Source: Paralichthys olivaceus (Eukaryota > Chordata > Actinopteri > Pleuronectiformes > Paralichthyidae). From it: a stretch of 64,000 nt of DNA. The stretch's first letter is position 1; each line of letters begins with the position of its first letter. Below, piece by piece: positions 24,001 through 36,600 of this stretch. The notes beneath the pieces are model-generated. The model saw nothing but the letters and a program-made list of their open reading frames with translations, was not told where the DNA came from and did not search any database. Location: NCBI RefSeq assembly GCF_024713975.1, contig NC_091098.1, forward strand, positions 22,141,316-22,205,315, read 5' to 3'. The translations under genes and the position numbers were made by a program.

Positions 24001-24584
24001 ATATTATATAAATTAATTATTCTTTATTTTCAAACAAGGACACATGATGAGCACGTACCTCCGGCGTATGTCGCCATGTTAAATAAAGTTCTTAATACCT
24101 TAGGTGACGTCATAGGCAGGTTATCAGACTTCAGACTTCATCTGCATCCTCCAAAGTCTTTACACAACTCTTTCCCTCTGTTTTTTAGTAGTTTATAAGT
24201 ATAAGTATACATTATTGTATAGGTACATTTGATTGATTGATAATTTAATGATTTCCACATGTACAATATATATGCATGACATCATTGGAGTGAGATTGAG
24301 GTGGCAAAGGTCACATACACATCGGGTTCAGCTGTAGAAAAGGATCTGATGACTGTGCATTGTGGGGAAGATTTCATGTTCTGAAAACACAGAACTGTTT
24401 CCATTAGAACCACAATGTACTGGATGTCACATCCTGTCAGGTCGTATGTTTGTTACCACTGGAACTCACAGGAAGATTTTATTTAGATTTCTCGGGGCTT
24501 CATGTCTTTGTCTTTACATTGATAGATTCTTTATTTATACCATGAGGGAAATTGTCATCCTGCAGACAGAGGAAACAATATTAA

Positions 24585-24860
24585 TCACACATATGGTGCC
24601 ATTAAGAAAGGTTGGGGTACAATTTGAACACCAGTGTTTAATAAGCACTGTACAAATAGGATTTCGAGATATGCACTGTGTCTCTGCAGTGTGTTGTGAG
24701 GTGGATGGGATGGATTCTTCATGAGGGAGAGCAGTTTGTTCATTGACCTCCGGCTCCACACAGACTGTCCAGATCTATGATGATGGTCCTGGACCCTGTG
24801 AATGAGTTTATTGATGCTGCTGGCCTCTCTGGCACAGACGCTGCTCCCCCAGTAGACCAC
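24585..24860 (-). mobile_element. LINE reverse-transcriptase C-terminal remnant
   Basis: The minus-strand translation contains a YWGSSV motif, an INKLIH segment and PSHPPHNTL. These correspond to the YGVVCWGSS...DKLIKKA...SHPLHDT end of a common fish non-LTR retrotransposon ORF2. It is frameshifted and truncated and lies in frmd4b intron 1. The same family recurs near 56.4 kb. Confidence 0.65.
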
Positions 24861-25749
24861 AGCACATCACATCTCCAGCCTTTTACTGAGTCTAACCAAA
24901 CATCTGAGCATCCTCATCAACCAAGTGTGAGGGAATCCACTGACTAGATGCTAATAATCTGCACAGCTCCTCTCAAAAATGTGAATTAAAATATATTTAA
25001 CGTGACGTTTTGCTTGGGAAGATATTTAATCGGTGATAATTTCCATGTTTTTACGTTTGCGGTGTCTTCAAAGCAGCATGTGAGCACACAGCAGACACTG
25101 ACGTGTGTGTGTGATACCAGTCTTCATCAATAATGCATGAAAACGGGAAACTGAGATAAGACAGGCTGCAGTCTGAACATGACATTTAACCAGTGTGACG
25201 TATTAAACACTGACTCTGACAGAGAAATGCTCCTGTGAGCTCATTGTACATTCTTAAAAGCTTGATATGGAATTATTTTTTAATCAGTGTCTGCTCATCA
25301 TCAGGAGTTATCTCTACATCCTGCCAGTTTGTGTTCATGGTTATTCTTTGTGTGCTTGTGGAGGTCACACCTGCACCTTCCCCAACACTCTACTGGAGTA
25401 ATTTGTATATAACAAGCTGTCTATAAGCCGACCTCAGGCTTCAGACTGGATTCAAACCTTCACCCTATGGCGCAGTACTCATCCAGCGCCTTTTCAGTCT
25501 CTGGAGAAACGAACACAAAGACTGAGAGCTCTTTCTTCTCCCGTCTTTTTTACATGAAGGTTGGATGCTCGTCTTAACCCCAGAGGGTACAGAGCCGGAC
25601 CCTCACTGAGGTTGAGTAGCTCGGGTTTGGTTGACTAGGCAGCGCTGTCTGCTTTGCTGTGATGAGCTTCACTAGCTCTGACACATGCATCATGAGATGT
25701 CCAATGAAGGGTTAAATGGTGGCCAGTATGCTTTTGTAATCTATAACTT

Positions 25750-26315
25750 CACCTAGGAAGCTGTACTTTCATCTGTGTTAAACTGTTCGTCTGTCTGTTA
25801 GTTTGCAGGATTATTCATAAACAACTGGACAGATGAGCTCGAAACTTGATGTCGAAGAACCGTTTACATTTTTGTGTGATTCCGATCAAGGAGCAGATCC
25901 AGGAGTTGTTTTTCTTTACACTGCACAATGTTTGCAAGTTCACCATAATTAAACTCCACGCGAAACCACGCTGCTGATTTGCTTCTCCTCCAGAAGTTAA
26001 TGTTGTATTCGCCCTCTTTCAGATTCGCAGTGGAGGCGAAGGTTCGTGTGTGACCGTGACCTTACATGGAAAGATTTGTATCCCTATAACTGATTAGCGG
26101 TGATACCAAATCTTCCAGCCAGTGTCTGTAAGGTAACACGATTAAGCAGAAACTACTATGGGCCAGGAAAACCCCCATAAATCTGAAATATCATCAGTAA
26201 TTTTTCTCTCGTTTATTTTTACAGTTACTATTATGACTATTATTAAAATGTAGCTTCATAAGGGTAATTTGGGGCCTTGGTGGAGGTATTTCTCTATACT
26301 GAGTGCCATTGTTGA
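25750..26315 (+). mobile_element. Dispersed repeat family 'CCTTGGCGGAGG', copy 1 (possibly composite)
   Basis: The left end has the CACCTAGGAAGCTGTACTTTCATCTG and GCAGGATTATTCATAAACAACT text. The right end has GGGGCCTTGGTGGAGGTA followed by ACTGAGTGCCATTG. These ends match the other copies in this window. The middle is diverged or interrupted. I recognise it as an abundant percomorph repeat but cannot name its class. Confidence 0.55.
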
Positions 26316-27014
26316 GTATACACCAGTTTTATATCCCTGTCTGTTCAGGTCTAAGCTCATTTTTTTTATGTCTGTACATTTGATGAGTGTGTCACTGCTG
26401 AGAAACTGCAGGGTTAGTCAGGGTTGCCGGGCGTCTCAGTCAGATATAAATAGCAGTTCTTGTAGAGCTTATGGTTCCCAGGTGATTAATGGTGAAGATT
26501 CCCCTTAAAATCACGGCTCCTTCTTCCAATCATTTGATTTATGAGCAGGAGTCATCCCAGCTGAATTAGACTCTCGTCTGCTGAGCTAATAGCTGCTTCT
26601 GAAAATTCCTCAGTGGTGCAATGTTTGTTCAAGTGGCCATTTTCTTCTTATGAACTACTTCCTCGTAGAAGAAAAATAATCCCTGCACCATCTAGTGGCC
26701 GGCTCCCTTACTGCACTTGTCATGTTGGAGCAACAGACACAAATGGGGTGCAGTCAAATTTAATTCAAGCTCAAAATCAATGTAATAATCCACTTGTTAA
26801 GAGTGGTCACTCTCCAAATTAATTGGATTCATTGAATGTGCACTTTTAATTTAATCATGGAGGGAAATTTATGTCTGTGGTGATCACAAAGAAACATTAT
26901 TCAGGGGCTGTAACTAAGTGCTCAATAAAACAATACAGATGGTGTCAATTAAGGGAGTAACCTGGGTTTGCCCCACTCACATTCAGTGAGCAGGGCAGAG
27001 CAAAACATAACCCC

Positions 27015-27305
27015 CTTGGCAGAGGTAATTAGTTTTCACCCTGTTTGTGTCAGTTTGGTGTGGATCTGGATCAGGGGGTTTAGATCCAGGAATTTTAGTT
27101 TCGACTTCTGTTAAATAACAAGATCTTTCTTCATTTTCTCCATTTCCCTAGAGAATTAATTCATGGAGCTTAATGAAAAACAAACCAGACACATTTAGGG
27201 AACTGATACTTATGAGCCTGTGCAATGTGGTGCAGCTTGATCGAATTTACAGGGACTGTTGGGCTTTGGCGGAAGCATGCGCTCTACCGAGTGTTAATCC
27301 AGTTG
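27015..27305 (+). mobile_element. Dispersed repeat family 'CCTTGGCGGAGG', copy 2 (internally deleted)
   Basis: It begins CCCTTGGCAGAGGTAATTAG, continues GGATCTGGATCAGGGGGTTTAGATCCAGGAATTTT, and ends GGGCTTTGGCGGAAGCATGCGCTCTACCGAGTG. It lies about 230 bp upstream of the internal frmd4b promoter. Confidence 0.6.
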
Positions 27306-27539
27306 TTTATTTGTGCAATGATATCCACATTCAAACTCATTCAGCTACAGAATGAAATGAGCTGCAGTCAAAATAAACTGTAACTAAATACTCAACTGCC
27401 TTATATCTATCATTCATACTTATGGTCTGACCTGTATGGTTCATATTAATAAGCTGTAAACCCTAAACTGTGGTCAGGAGTCTGACCCAGACAGCCCTCA
27501 TTAAGTCAACTGCTGATTTCTCACTAACTGGCCACACTC

Positions 27540-27681
27540 TATAAGCCGTCACCGCGGAGGCCCGGCCGCTCGGCTCAATAACTCGGACAGAATCCGCCGG
27601 TTAATCCCGAGTGTCTGTTGCTGCTCAGTCAGAGCGAGCAAACCTCATGTTCCGGATCGAAGAGGAGACTCGTGTCAAAGG
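27540..27681 (+). promoter_or_regulatory. frmd4b: Internal frmd4b promoter: TATA-like element and CpG-rich 5' UTR
   Basis: TATAAG at 27540-27545 is followed by a short CpG-rich block (ACCGCGGAGGCCCGGCCGCTCGG) in otherwise AT-rich DNA, then by the alternative first coding exon starting at 27682. Spacing is compatible with initiation near 27570. The reading frame of that exon is open back to the TATA region and closed by stops just upstream, near 27502 and 27511. Confidence 0.5.
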
Positions 27682-27738
27682 ATGGAGTCCGGTCAGGGAT
27701 GCATCCACACCTGCACTGTCCCCGGAGAGGTTTACCAG
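27682..27738 (+). CDS. frmd4b: frmd4b alternative first coding exon
   Basis: Nineteen codons from an ATG in strong context (A at -3, G at +4), ending GEVYQ at a CAG|GTACAG donor. It joins in phase 0 to [10 protein letters not shown] of the exon at 28896. The long human FRMD4B form, as I remember it, reads DVYQ immediately before MTEGR, so the junction matches. The rest of the 19 residues (Cys/Gly/Thr-rich) is not recognised. Longer open frames across this exon in the other two frames do not join in frame. Confidence 0.6.
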
Positions 27739-30635
27739 GTACAGCAGCTTCACTAGGAGCGTTACAAGCTGTGATCAGCCCCATTCTGTCAGAAGAGGAG
27801 GCTGTTGGATCCATCCTCTGTGCTTTTGTTTCAGTCTGTGTGCAGGTTTTTGTTGTAAAAATGGTTAACCTCAATCTGTCACTTCTACTGGCTATTTGAT
27901 TTATCTAGTAAATGGTGCTCTCAGTGTCTCCGGGTAGGTCAGCCTGACTCTTTCTCTCTTGTGGGCGTTGTGGTTGAAAAGATCATGCACAAGCAAACAA
28001 ATATGATTTCCCCTGATGCAGAGTTTAATCTAAGGTTTTGCTTTACTGCTCTAAACAGTCGCATGGAGGGAACTTGATTCATGCTGTGACTGTTTTATTG
28101 TTTTGGGTGAAACACCGGAAGAAATAGAGATTTTGCAGTAGTGGTAAAATGTCATTTTATCAAAGTTCTCATATAAAAATACCCCGTGTGTAAGTTCTGT
28201 TATTATATATTATACAGTTTATCATTATTGTTATCGCATTAATCTCTAAGAAGCATTTTGTTGTAGCTGGTGGAGGTGAAGATTATTTAACCTATTTAAA
28301 AATATATATTGTTGAATAGTTTAATTTGTCAAAATGCATTAAATTTGATATATAAAGTATCTTGTGTTAAAATCTTAATCTGCAGTAAATAATTGAAGTA
28401 ACTAGTAGTTATAGTTATCGAATAAACATAGTGTAGTGGAGTAGAAGTATAAAGTTACATAAAATGGAAATACAGTATACAATACCTTAAAAAAGTACTT
28501 TGATTCATTCCACAACTGGCAATTTGTTTAATTGGATGCTGAAAGACTGAAAGCTTTAATGTGAAAGGTCCGAAATGGAAAGAAATCCTTCCTTTGGTGG
28601 ATTGCCATGGCAACAAATCCTCAAGACAATGGTTTCATTGTCATTAACAACGTCAGTGTTTTTTTTTCTTCTTCTTGAAAAGGGTCACTGTACTCACCAC
28701 CAAGGCCTTGGCTCAGATTGCTGATAGTAAATATAGCAGCTTTGTCTCAACTCTCTTTATTTTGCTCTATATTCTCTCGTAAAGCAGTAAAAACACGACT
28801 GACACACGAGATCCTCATGTTATATTCCCTTGTGATGATGAACAGTTTGCAATCAGTGTCACGAGCCTCCAACTTCCTCGTCTCTCCTCCTGCAGATGAC
28901 GGAGGGCAGACTTTGTCAAGTGCAGCTGCTGGATGACAGGAAGCTTGAGCTGCTGGTTCAGGTACGAATGCTCCTGATTCAAAAAGGCTATGATGAATGT
29001 ATTCATACCAACATGTGTGATTAAAAGGTTTGTACAGTTTTGCCATTAACCCTTCACACACACATTCATACAGTGCATCTATGTGCAGCACTCTTTCTGC
29101 CATACATCACAGCTGTCAGAGGGATCAGCATGCAGAATGGGGTGGTCTGGGATCAAACCGCCGACCCTCTGGCTATTGGACGATCGGCTCTAGCTCCTGA
29201 GCAACAGCCACCCACAATGTTAGAGGAGAGACCTACAGATATTGATTTTTGGGAGCAAAGGCCAATGCCGATATTAGGAAGTAAAACATTTCCAATACTA
29301 ATAAATCAGCCGATATTTATATTAAAGAAAACTTGCAATGATTCCATATTTGCTGTTTTCAAACCCTCATGACAGAGAAATGTAGTTGAGGCTTGATATT
29401 TCACAGGTTAATCATAAACTTATCAACAATTTTAAGAAAGAAATAAACAGAGACGATAATGCTGATCCATAACTCAAATAGACTTTAAAGGATTTAATAT
29501 TTCAGATTTATGTTGATTCTAAGTAGCCCTAAAAACATTGATATTGCAGGTTTCAAAGTAACACAATATAGATTTCTCTGTATGTGAGGACTTGTTTTTC
29601 AGTGAGGATGTATATAAAATGATAAAGGAGGGTTGAAGGTATTTTCATCACATTCGCTCAAAACATTTGATCATACATGAGCAGCCTTGGTTAATCACTG
29701 AGCGTCCTCACTCCAGTCCCATCCTGCCCTCCACTTGACCTCTCTGCCCGACTTCTCCTGAGAAAGGAGGAAGCAACAGAAAAAAAAGGAACATTTTCTC
29801 AAGCATCCACTGGACATTAATCTAGGAAATTGCCTGAGTTATTTCTCCTAATATTTGGGATTACAGTCAATCTAACTCTAAATCCCCCTCCCCTCCAGCC
29901 TAAGCTGCTGTCCTACGAGCTCCTCGACTTGGTGTCCTCCCACTTCAACCTCAAAGAGAAGGAATTCTTTGGACTCGCATTTTTCGATGACAAGTATGTA
30001 AATCCTTCCATTTATTTCTCCCAGCAGCCTGAATATTTACAGATGTCCCCTCTCTGATGCCTGAGTGTGTTTGCTGTTGCAGTGGTCAGCGTAAGTGGTT
30101 GCAGATGGACCGCAGAGTTCATGAACATGACTTCTCCAAGAAGCCCGGGCCCATCACCCTCAACTTCCTGGTCAGGTAGTAACTCATCTCCTCATGCAAA
30201 GCACAAGCTCTCCAGCAGGGAGCGCTATACTTTGTGGACAGCTGTCTACAATGTCCACAGTAGTTTTACTTTGATTGCCTTAAATATGTATGAATGTCTC
30301 CAACTTTGTTTTGGTGTTTTTCCTGCTCAGACCCCTCCCCCCTCTCACCTCCACCTCACACTGCTCACACACGCTCAGCAGAGATGAATGCAAATGCAGG
30401 ATTTATTGAGCAGCAATAGCAAAATGACAAGTTTTCTCAGTTTAACTGAATTTGTTGTGCGTGCATGTGCTTTCATCCATCACAGGTTTTATGTAGAAAA
30501 CATCACGCTGCTTAAGGACATCATAACGGTGGAGTTATTCTTCCTGAACGCAAAATCTGCTGTCTACAATGTGAGTGTTTTTCTCTTGTTGGTTTTGTGG
30601 TTTGAAGCGATGATCGTGCTATAGTTTGTGTGTGT

Positions 30636-30675
<40 letters not shown>

Positions 30676-33600
30676 CCAGCACAGACTCCCTGATGATTCA
30701 CTGTCTCCGGACCCTCGCAGCACCTCAGCTCAGAGCACAGTGGCTGCAGGGCACAGTTTTCTCACTCTGCTGGCTGGAATGTAAAACAGACTAAGAAAGT
30801 AGTAAAAAACCAGGGCTGATTTCCAGAGGTTATTGTAGGGCAATGCAGAGACGCTTCTTTGTTTGGATATACAAAGCTTTCACCTCATGCACCACATGTT
30901 CTGCATCCTATTTATATTTTCTTATGCTGTTGATCTCTTATGTTTCTCAGGGGATCATCGAAGTGGAAAGTGAAAACGTCTTCAAATTAGCTGCAAATGC
31001 TTTGCAGGTCAGTGCTTTTAATAGATGCATATACTGTGCATACTTTCATGGAATGCATCTGAAAGCATGTAATCTAACAACGTATTTTCTGTCACTAGGA
31101 GGCGAAGGGAGACTACACAAGGTAAGAACAGATCATCAGCTTGGTAAGAAGTATTTAACGGCAGCAGGACGAGTTAATAGTGAGCTTTTAGCAACGGCGC
31201 TCCATAGATCACTTGTTTCGGTGCAGACAACAAAAATCAATAGCAGTGTTATGTGGGGCTTACCACAGAGTGCAGAGAAGCTTGCACCAGGCAACTAATG
31301 AATCTCATAGTGCTGACAGAAGCCAGAGCGCCGACACCTTCACAGAGCCGCTCTGACGCCTTTTGATTTTATATATACTTGTAGTGTTCTGACTAAATAC
31401 TGCAGGTCTTTGTGCAGGACGCCACCTGACTGTGACCATTATGATTATAAGCGTTCCTTGCATTGTTGATGACGGCTGAAAATGTTGGCTTCAGGGGTAA
31501 AATAGCAGAATATTGAAAAACTGAAGTAAAGTACGAGTACCTGAGAATTCATTCATTTTCATTTATGCCTTTGTTAATTCATTTTACATTTATTGTGACC
31601 TTTTATTTTTCTGTTTCAGTGACGAAAACACTCGAGCGGACTTGAAGAAACTACCAACTCTTCCCACCAAAGTACTTAAGGAACACCCATCACTTGCATA
31701 CTGGTACGCGTACAGGAAAATACTCAACCTGCAAAGTTTTATACATCAACCTGGCCTGTGCTTGACGTGAAAAAAACACGCAGATTATCGCACAGAATGA
31801 GTAAATCTGAAGATTCACAGCTGTTCAAAGTGTAAGCAGCTGTCGTCTTTATGTGTCTTTGCAGTGAGGATCGAGTGATTGAATATTATAAACAGCTGAA
31901 AGGGGTCTCCCGAGGACAGGCCATTGTGCAGTGAGTATTAAAAAAAAAGAGGTGAAGTTCATTAATCTTCCTCTCACCTCCATTAGTGCTTCCGTCACTC
32001 CAGCATCCACTTTCTTATCATCTGATAGAAATCAATAGCTCCTCCTCAGCTGCAGTCCCATGAATCTCATGGATCCACTATCCCGTTCCCATTGCTGTCC
32101 TCACATTTCCAAGGTATTACTCATGCAGAGAGTGAAAATCTGCTTTTGTTCTAGGTACCTGACTTTAGTGGAATCACTGCCCACGTACGGCGTGCACTAT
32201 TATGAAGTTAAGGTAGGTCTCCAAATGGGATTAATGGGAATTGGCAGCCGTTATACCTGAAAGTGAGTCAGTCCTATTTAAGGTGTGTTCTCCCTTGACA
32301 GGATAAACAAGGGATCCCCTGGTGGCTTGGACTCAGCTATAAAGGCATCGGCCAGTACGACCTGCAGGACCGATTAAAACCTCGAAAGGTAAACGTTTCG
32401 TCCAGCTCGGTCTTTCAAAGATGGCTGCTGTTTCACAACTGTGGACATGATAGCACGGGTAGCGATTGCATCTATATCACATGAATCATCAGTTCTTATG
32501 AAAGTGAGACAAATGAGGCCTTTTATGTTTTTCTTTCCTCAAGTGTGTTTTTCTAGTTTTTTGTGAGTGAGTATGTAAAAGGCCAGTATTGTTAAAAAGA
32601 GAGCCCCCCCCCCCAACCCCCACAGAAAACACTCAAGCTCCCGAACCCCCTGAAATACAGGGCTCATTGTTGCAAAATAGTTTTTTTTAAAGGGGATATA
32701 GATTAGTTGGATATATATTGTGTAAAAGTTTTTGGTCATACAGAATTTAAATGGTAACAACAAGGCCGATCCATCACGATGCCCCATGTTTTCATAATGT
32801 ACACCGAGCAGCCAGTCTGGCATGATGATAAATACAAAGCCAGGTAAAGCGCGATCAGGGACCGACGTTTCCTACTCACGCTGGAATCGGTTGACCAATC
32901 ACAACAGAGTGGGGCAGCTGGCCAATGAGAGCAGACTGGACAGGGCCTAAAAAAAGACAGGAGCTTAATCTAAGGGTTTCAGACAGAGGCTGAATAGAGG
33001 AGCTGCAGCAATGGGCAGTATGAGGGAAGATGTCATGTGAGATGTGTTTTCTGAACATTGGAGCATATAAACCTTTTCTAGTAATAACCCAAATGAAAAG
33101 TATGAACCTGAACATGAGCAGAATATGTCTCTTAATGTTGAACCTTTTTCAACTGAACAAAAGCTGAACTTTAGCTGCAGAGGATGAAAAGTTTGATCTC
33201 TCCGCTCCGGCAGTTCAACCTGCTGAGTTTTTATTATAAAGTCCTTGAGAATCATCACATGCAGTGTGAACCGGTTTTTCTCGTTCCTCTGCTGTTTTAG
33301 TCTGTGAATCTAATCGGAGAAACACCCATGTGAGTGATGTGTTAGCTACGCTGTCCGGTCGGTGTGTGATTTAAAAAAAAAGAGGTGAAAGCTCAGCCCA
33401 CGTTCACATGAATTTACTGTCATCGTCTTCCTGTTCAATCCTGGATTGTGCAAGCAGCCAGCTGTGTTCAGGCAGTGTGCATGTGTCTGTGGAGGAGGGA
33501 GGGAGCTGATGATGTCAAAGGGAGAGGGGCTGGATTTGGGCGTTATTATGTGTGTTCTAACTGAGAATACCTGAGGAGACAAGTCAGGAGCTGACAGTGG

Positions 33601-36600
33601 ACAGAACAAAGTACGTACTTGTGTTGACAGTCGAGCCACGGAGGATTTAATTACTTTAATTTGTTGGACTTGTGATCATCATACTGGTAAGACTGGATAC
33701 TACACTTGCCTGGTCACCTATACTGCAGTTTTTTTATGTGTGTTGTTTTAAGTTTTAATGTAAAACTCGATGAACATGTTTCCTCAAACTCGCTGCTGAA
33801 CGTGAAATCCTCAGCATCCACATGTTTGTATGTGTCTCATTCGGATCTTGTCCAGACACACAGTGAGTCACTCACCAAAACAGATTGTTCATATGGCTGC
33901 TGTCAGGGATGGACGTGATGAGCCATGGAAAGTGTTGTGTGCTGTGATGAGTCTTTGTGTAATGTCCCCTTGTGGCGTTCTTCTCTCTTAAACACCTGCA
34001 TTATTGCAGACATGTTGTTTCAGACTGTAATGACAGTGCATGGTACAGTCTGGTTTTCTTTAATGACAGTGGCTGAGACAGTTCAGTCAAACAACCTGCA
34101 CCACTCATTTTATTTTATAATAGTTTATTTGTCACGAGTCATGCTGATAGATGATTTTAGAAATGATATATGAACATTTTACCAGGACTGAAGGAATAAG
34201 TGGACAGATTCCATTAGTCCTGGTATTGCATCACCTCTTATCTCTGTGTAATCATGTTGCGAATAACCCTAAAGCTATTTTTCTGAACAGAAATTATTTT
34301 TCTCTTTCTATCTTCAGCTATACCAGTGGAAGCAGCTGGAAAACCTGTATTTCCGTGAGAAAAAGTTTGCTGTGGAAGTTAATGATCCACACAGGTGAGT
34401 TGCAGGAGATTCTCCTCAGCGTCTGTTAAACTGTTTTAGTACAAGTACATCATTCTGCCACTTTTACTTTTACGGATCCATTGTTTCATCTCACTGTAGC
34501 TTTTATATTATTTATGATAAAACCTCCAGCTCAGATTTCTTGTGTGCCGTGTTCTTTGCAACAGGAGGGCGGTAACCAAGCGCACTTTCGGGCAGACGGG
34601 CCTACTCATCCACACGTGGTATGCCAGCCACTCTCTGATCAAAACCATCTGGGTCATGGCTATTAGCCAGCACCAGTTCTACCTGGATAGAAAGCAAAGC
34701 AAAGTAAGTGTCTGTCATCAGTCAGTGCCTGATACTTTTAACTCTGAGTTATCTATCGTAGAATCCTTGTTTGACATCGGGCTCTTTATTCTTTTAGGTG
34801 AAATTAGGAACAGCAAGGAGTTTGGAAGAAATTGCTATGGATCTCACAGAGCACGGAGGAGCAAAGATAAACAGACTGGCAGACGCAGGCTTGAAGAATA
34901 ACTTAATAACAGCCAGCAATGGGAGCCTGGTATCTACAGGTTGGTTATAATTATTACAGGCAGCAAGTGCATATTAAGCTCATGTTTCTTTAACAAAAAT
35001 CATCCCTGTGCCCCTGATTAAGCTGTAAAATATAAAAAATGAGCTGCTTGTGGAATATAAAGTAAAAATAACCCGTTAAAGAGTGAGCTCCTCAGTGATA
35101 TCACTGCATCTTTGGAAATAAGGATATGAACAGTTAGATGATCTTTTTTACAGGATCCGGAGACTCTGAGATGAGTGAGGAGCAGAAGAAAGAGAAACTG
35201 TCTGAGCTGAGAAAAAAAGAGCAGGACATCCAAGACATCTTGGCCAAGAAAACAAAGGAACTGAAAAAGATTTGTCTGCGAGAGGCGGTGAGAAATCATC
35301 ATGTTTTACACCTCTTCTGCATCGTGTCTATATCTTGCAAGGCAGCTGCATTCAGTCTGTTCTACTCCCTTTATTAAACTGTGTTGCTGTGTGACTGGGA
35401 GATTAATGGATTCTGCTGTTGCTCTTAGTTCATTTAAGTGTCGAGGTGAATGGTGTTGTGTGTTTGTTTCCTGCAGGAGCTCACTGGCAAGCTGCCGAAG
35501 GAGTATCCCCTCTCCTCAGATGAGAGACCGCCGCTGGTCAGACGTCGCGTTGGCACAGCTTTCAAGTTGGATGACCTGTTCCCCTACAACGAGGTTCATA
35601 TTTAAAGCGGCACTTAAATCAAATCAGCAGCAATTTATAGCTTTTTCTAGTTTTGAGTAATATAGCAGATTTTTAAGGTATTAAAATGTATTCTTATCGT
35701 GAAAAAAACCCATAGAAAGGTAATACACATGAAGTAGTTCATAGTAGAGTCCAGCTGATAGATTTTGCACATGTATTGAGGTTTATTTTGAGTTTACTTA
35801 CACCATTCTGGTGGTGCAAATGTTTGGTAGAGCATTAAATCTGCAGATGAAAATAATCCCCATCCAATATACTTGTTATTCCTGTTGGGAAATTGTTTGC
35901 TAAAAGTGATTCGAATTAAAAGTATTTTTCTCGAGCCGAGGAGCAAATGGGTTTTGGACTGAGAACCAGTAGTATAGTGACAGTTGTGAAACCTAACAGA
36001 CCTTTGAGGGGATTTATTTGCCATAAGAAAGATATATAATACCAGCCTGACCCTGTACAGTAAATGTGCTCAGCTGTAAATTGACAGTTTTATAATCTGC
36101 AGCTTATATAAGCAAAACTTCAATAAGGTCCAACTGAAAGCAAGACACAATTAGATCCATTTTGGAAGACATATCAAAATAATGGGGAAGTCAGATGTCT
36201 TTTCCTGATTAAATTTGATGTAGAATTAATGAATGTTAATGAATATTTGTTAGTTACTGGTGTCTCTGCTGCTCATGTTCTGTGCAGGATCCATTCCTGA
36301 GGAACCTGGAGAGCAGATTTGCACTGCAGCAAAAGATTGTGGAGGCAGCGAAAAAACTTGCAAATGAGTCGGAGTTGTCCAAAACAGTGAAGAAGAAAAG
36401 GAGGAGAAACTGTTTGGACGCCATGCACAGGCTCCAGCAGATAGAGGACGAGATGAACCAGTACAGGATCAAGAAGGGAAAGAAGCCCACGCAGCGGGCC
36501 TCAGTAATCATTGCAGGTATGGTGCAAAGCGGAGGTGTGTTACTGCATTAATCATGAAGCTGTATCCAAAATCAACACCGAGTTACATCCTCTTTTACCA

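Noticed and set aside
27649-27738. [12 protein letters not shown]... frame as the frmd4b N-terminus
   Set aside because: Spliced at the 27738 donor this frame meets a stop at once in the next exon. The ATG at 27682, in a different frame, joins in phase.
30843-31298. 151-codon open frame in frmd4b
   Set aside because: It is read-through of two genuine frmd4b exons (30951-31007 and 31099-31121) plus intron.
33301-33329. Possible cassette exon in a frmd4b intron (TTTTAG acceptor, GTGAGT donor)
   Set aside because: At 29 nt it would shift the frame between two phase-0 exons, and it has no counterpart I know in FRMD4 proteins.
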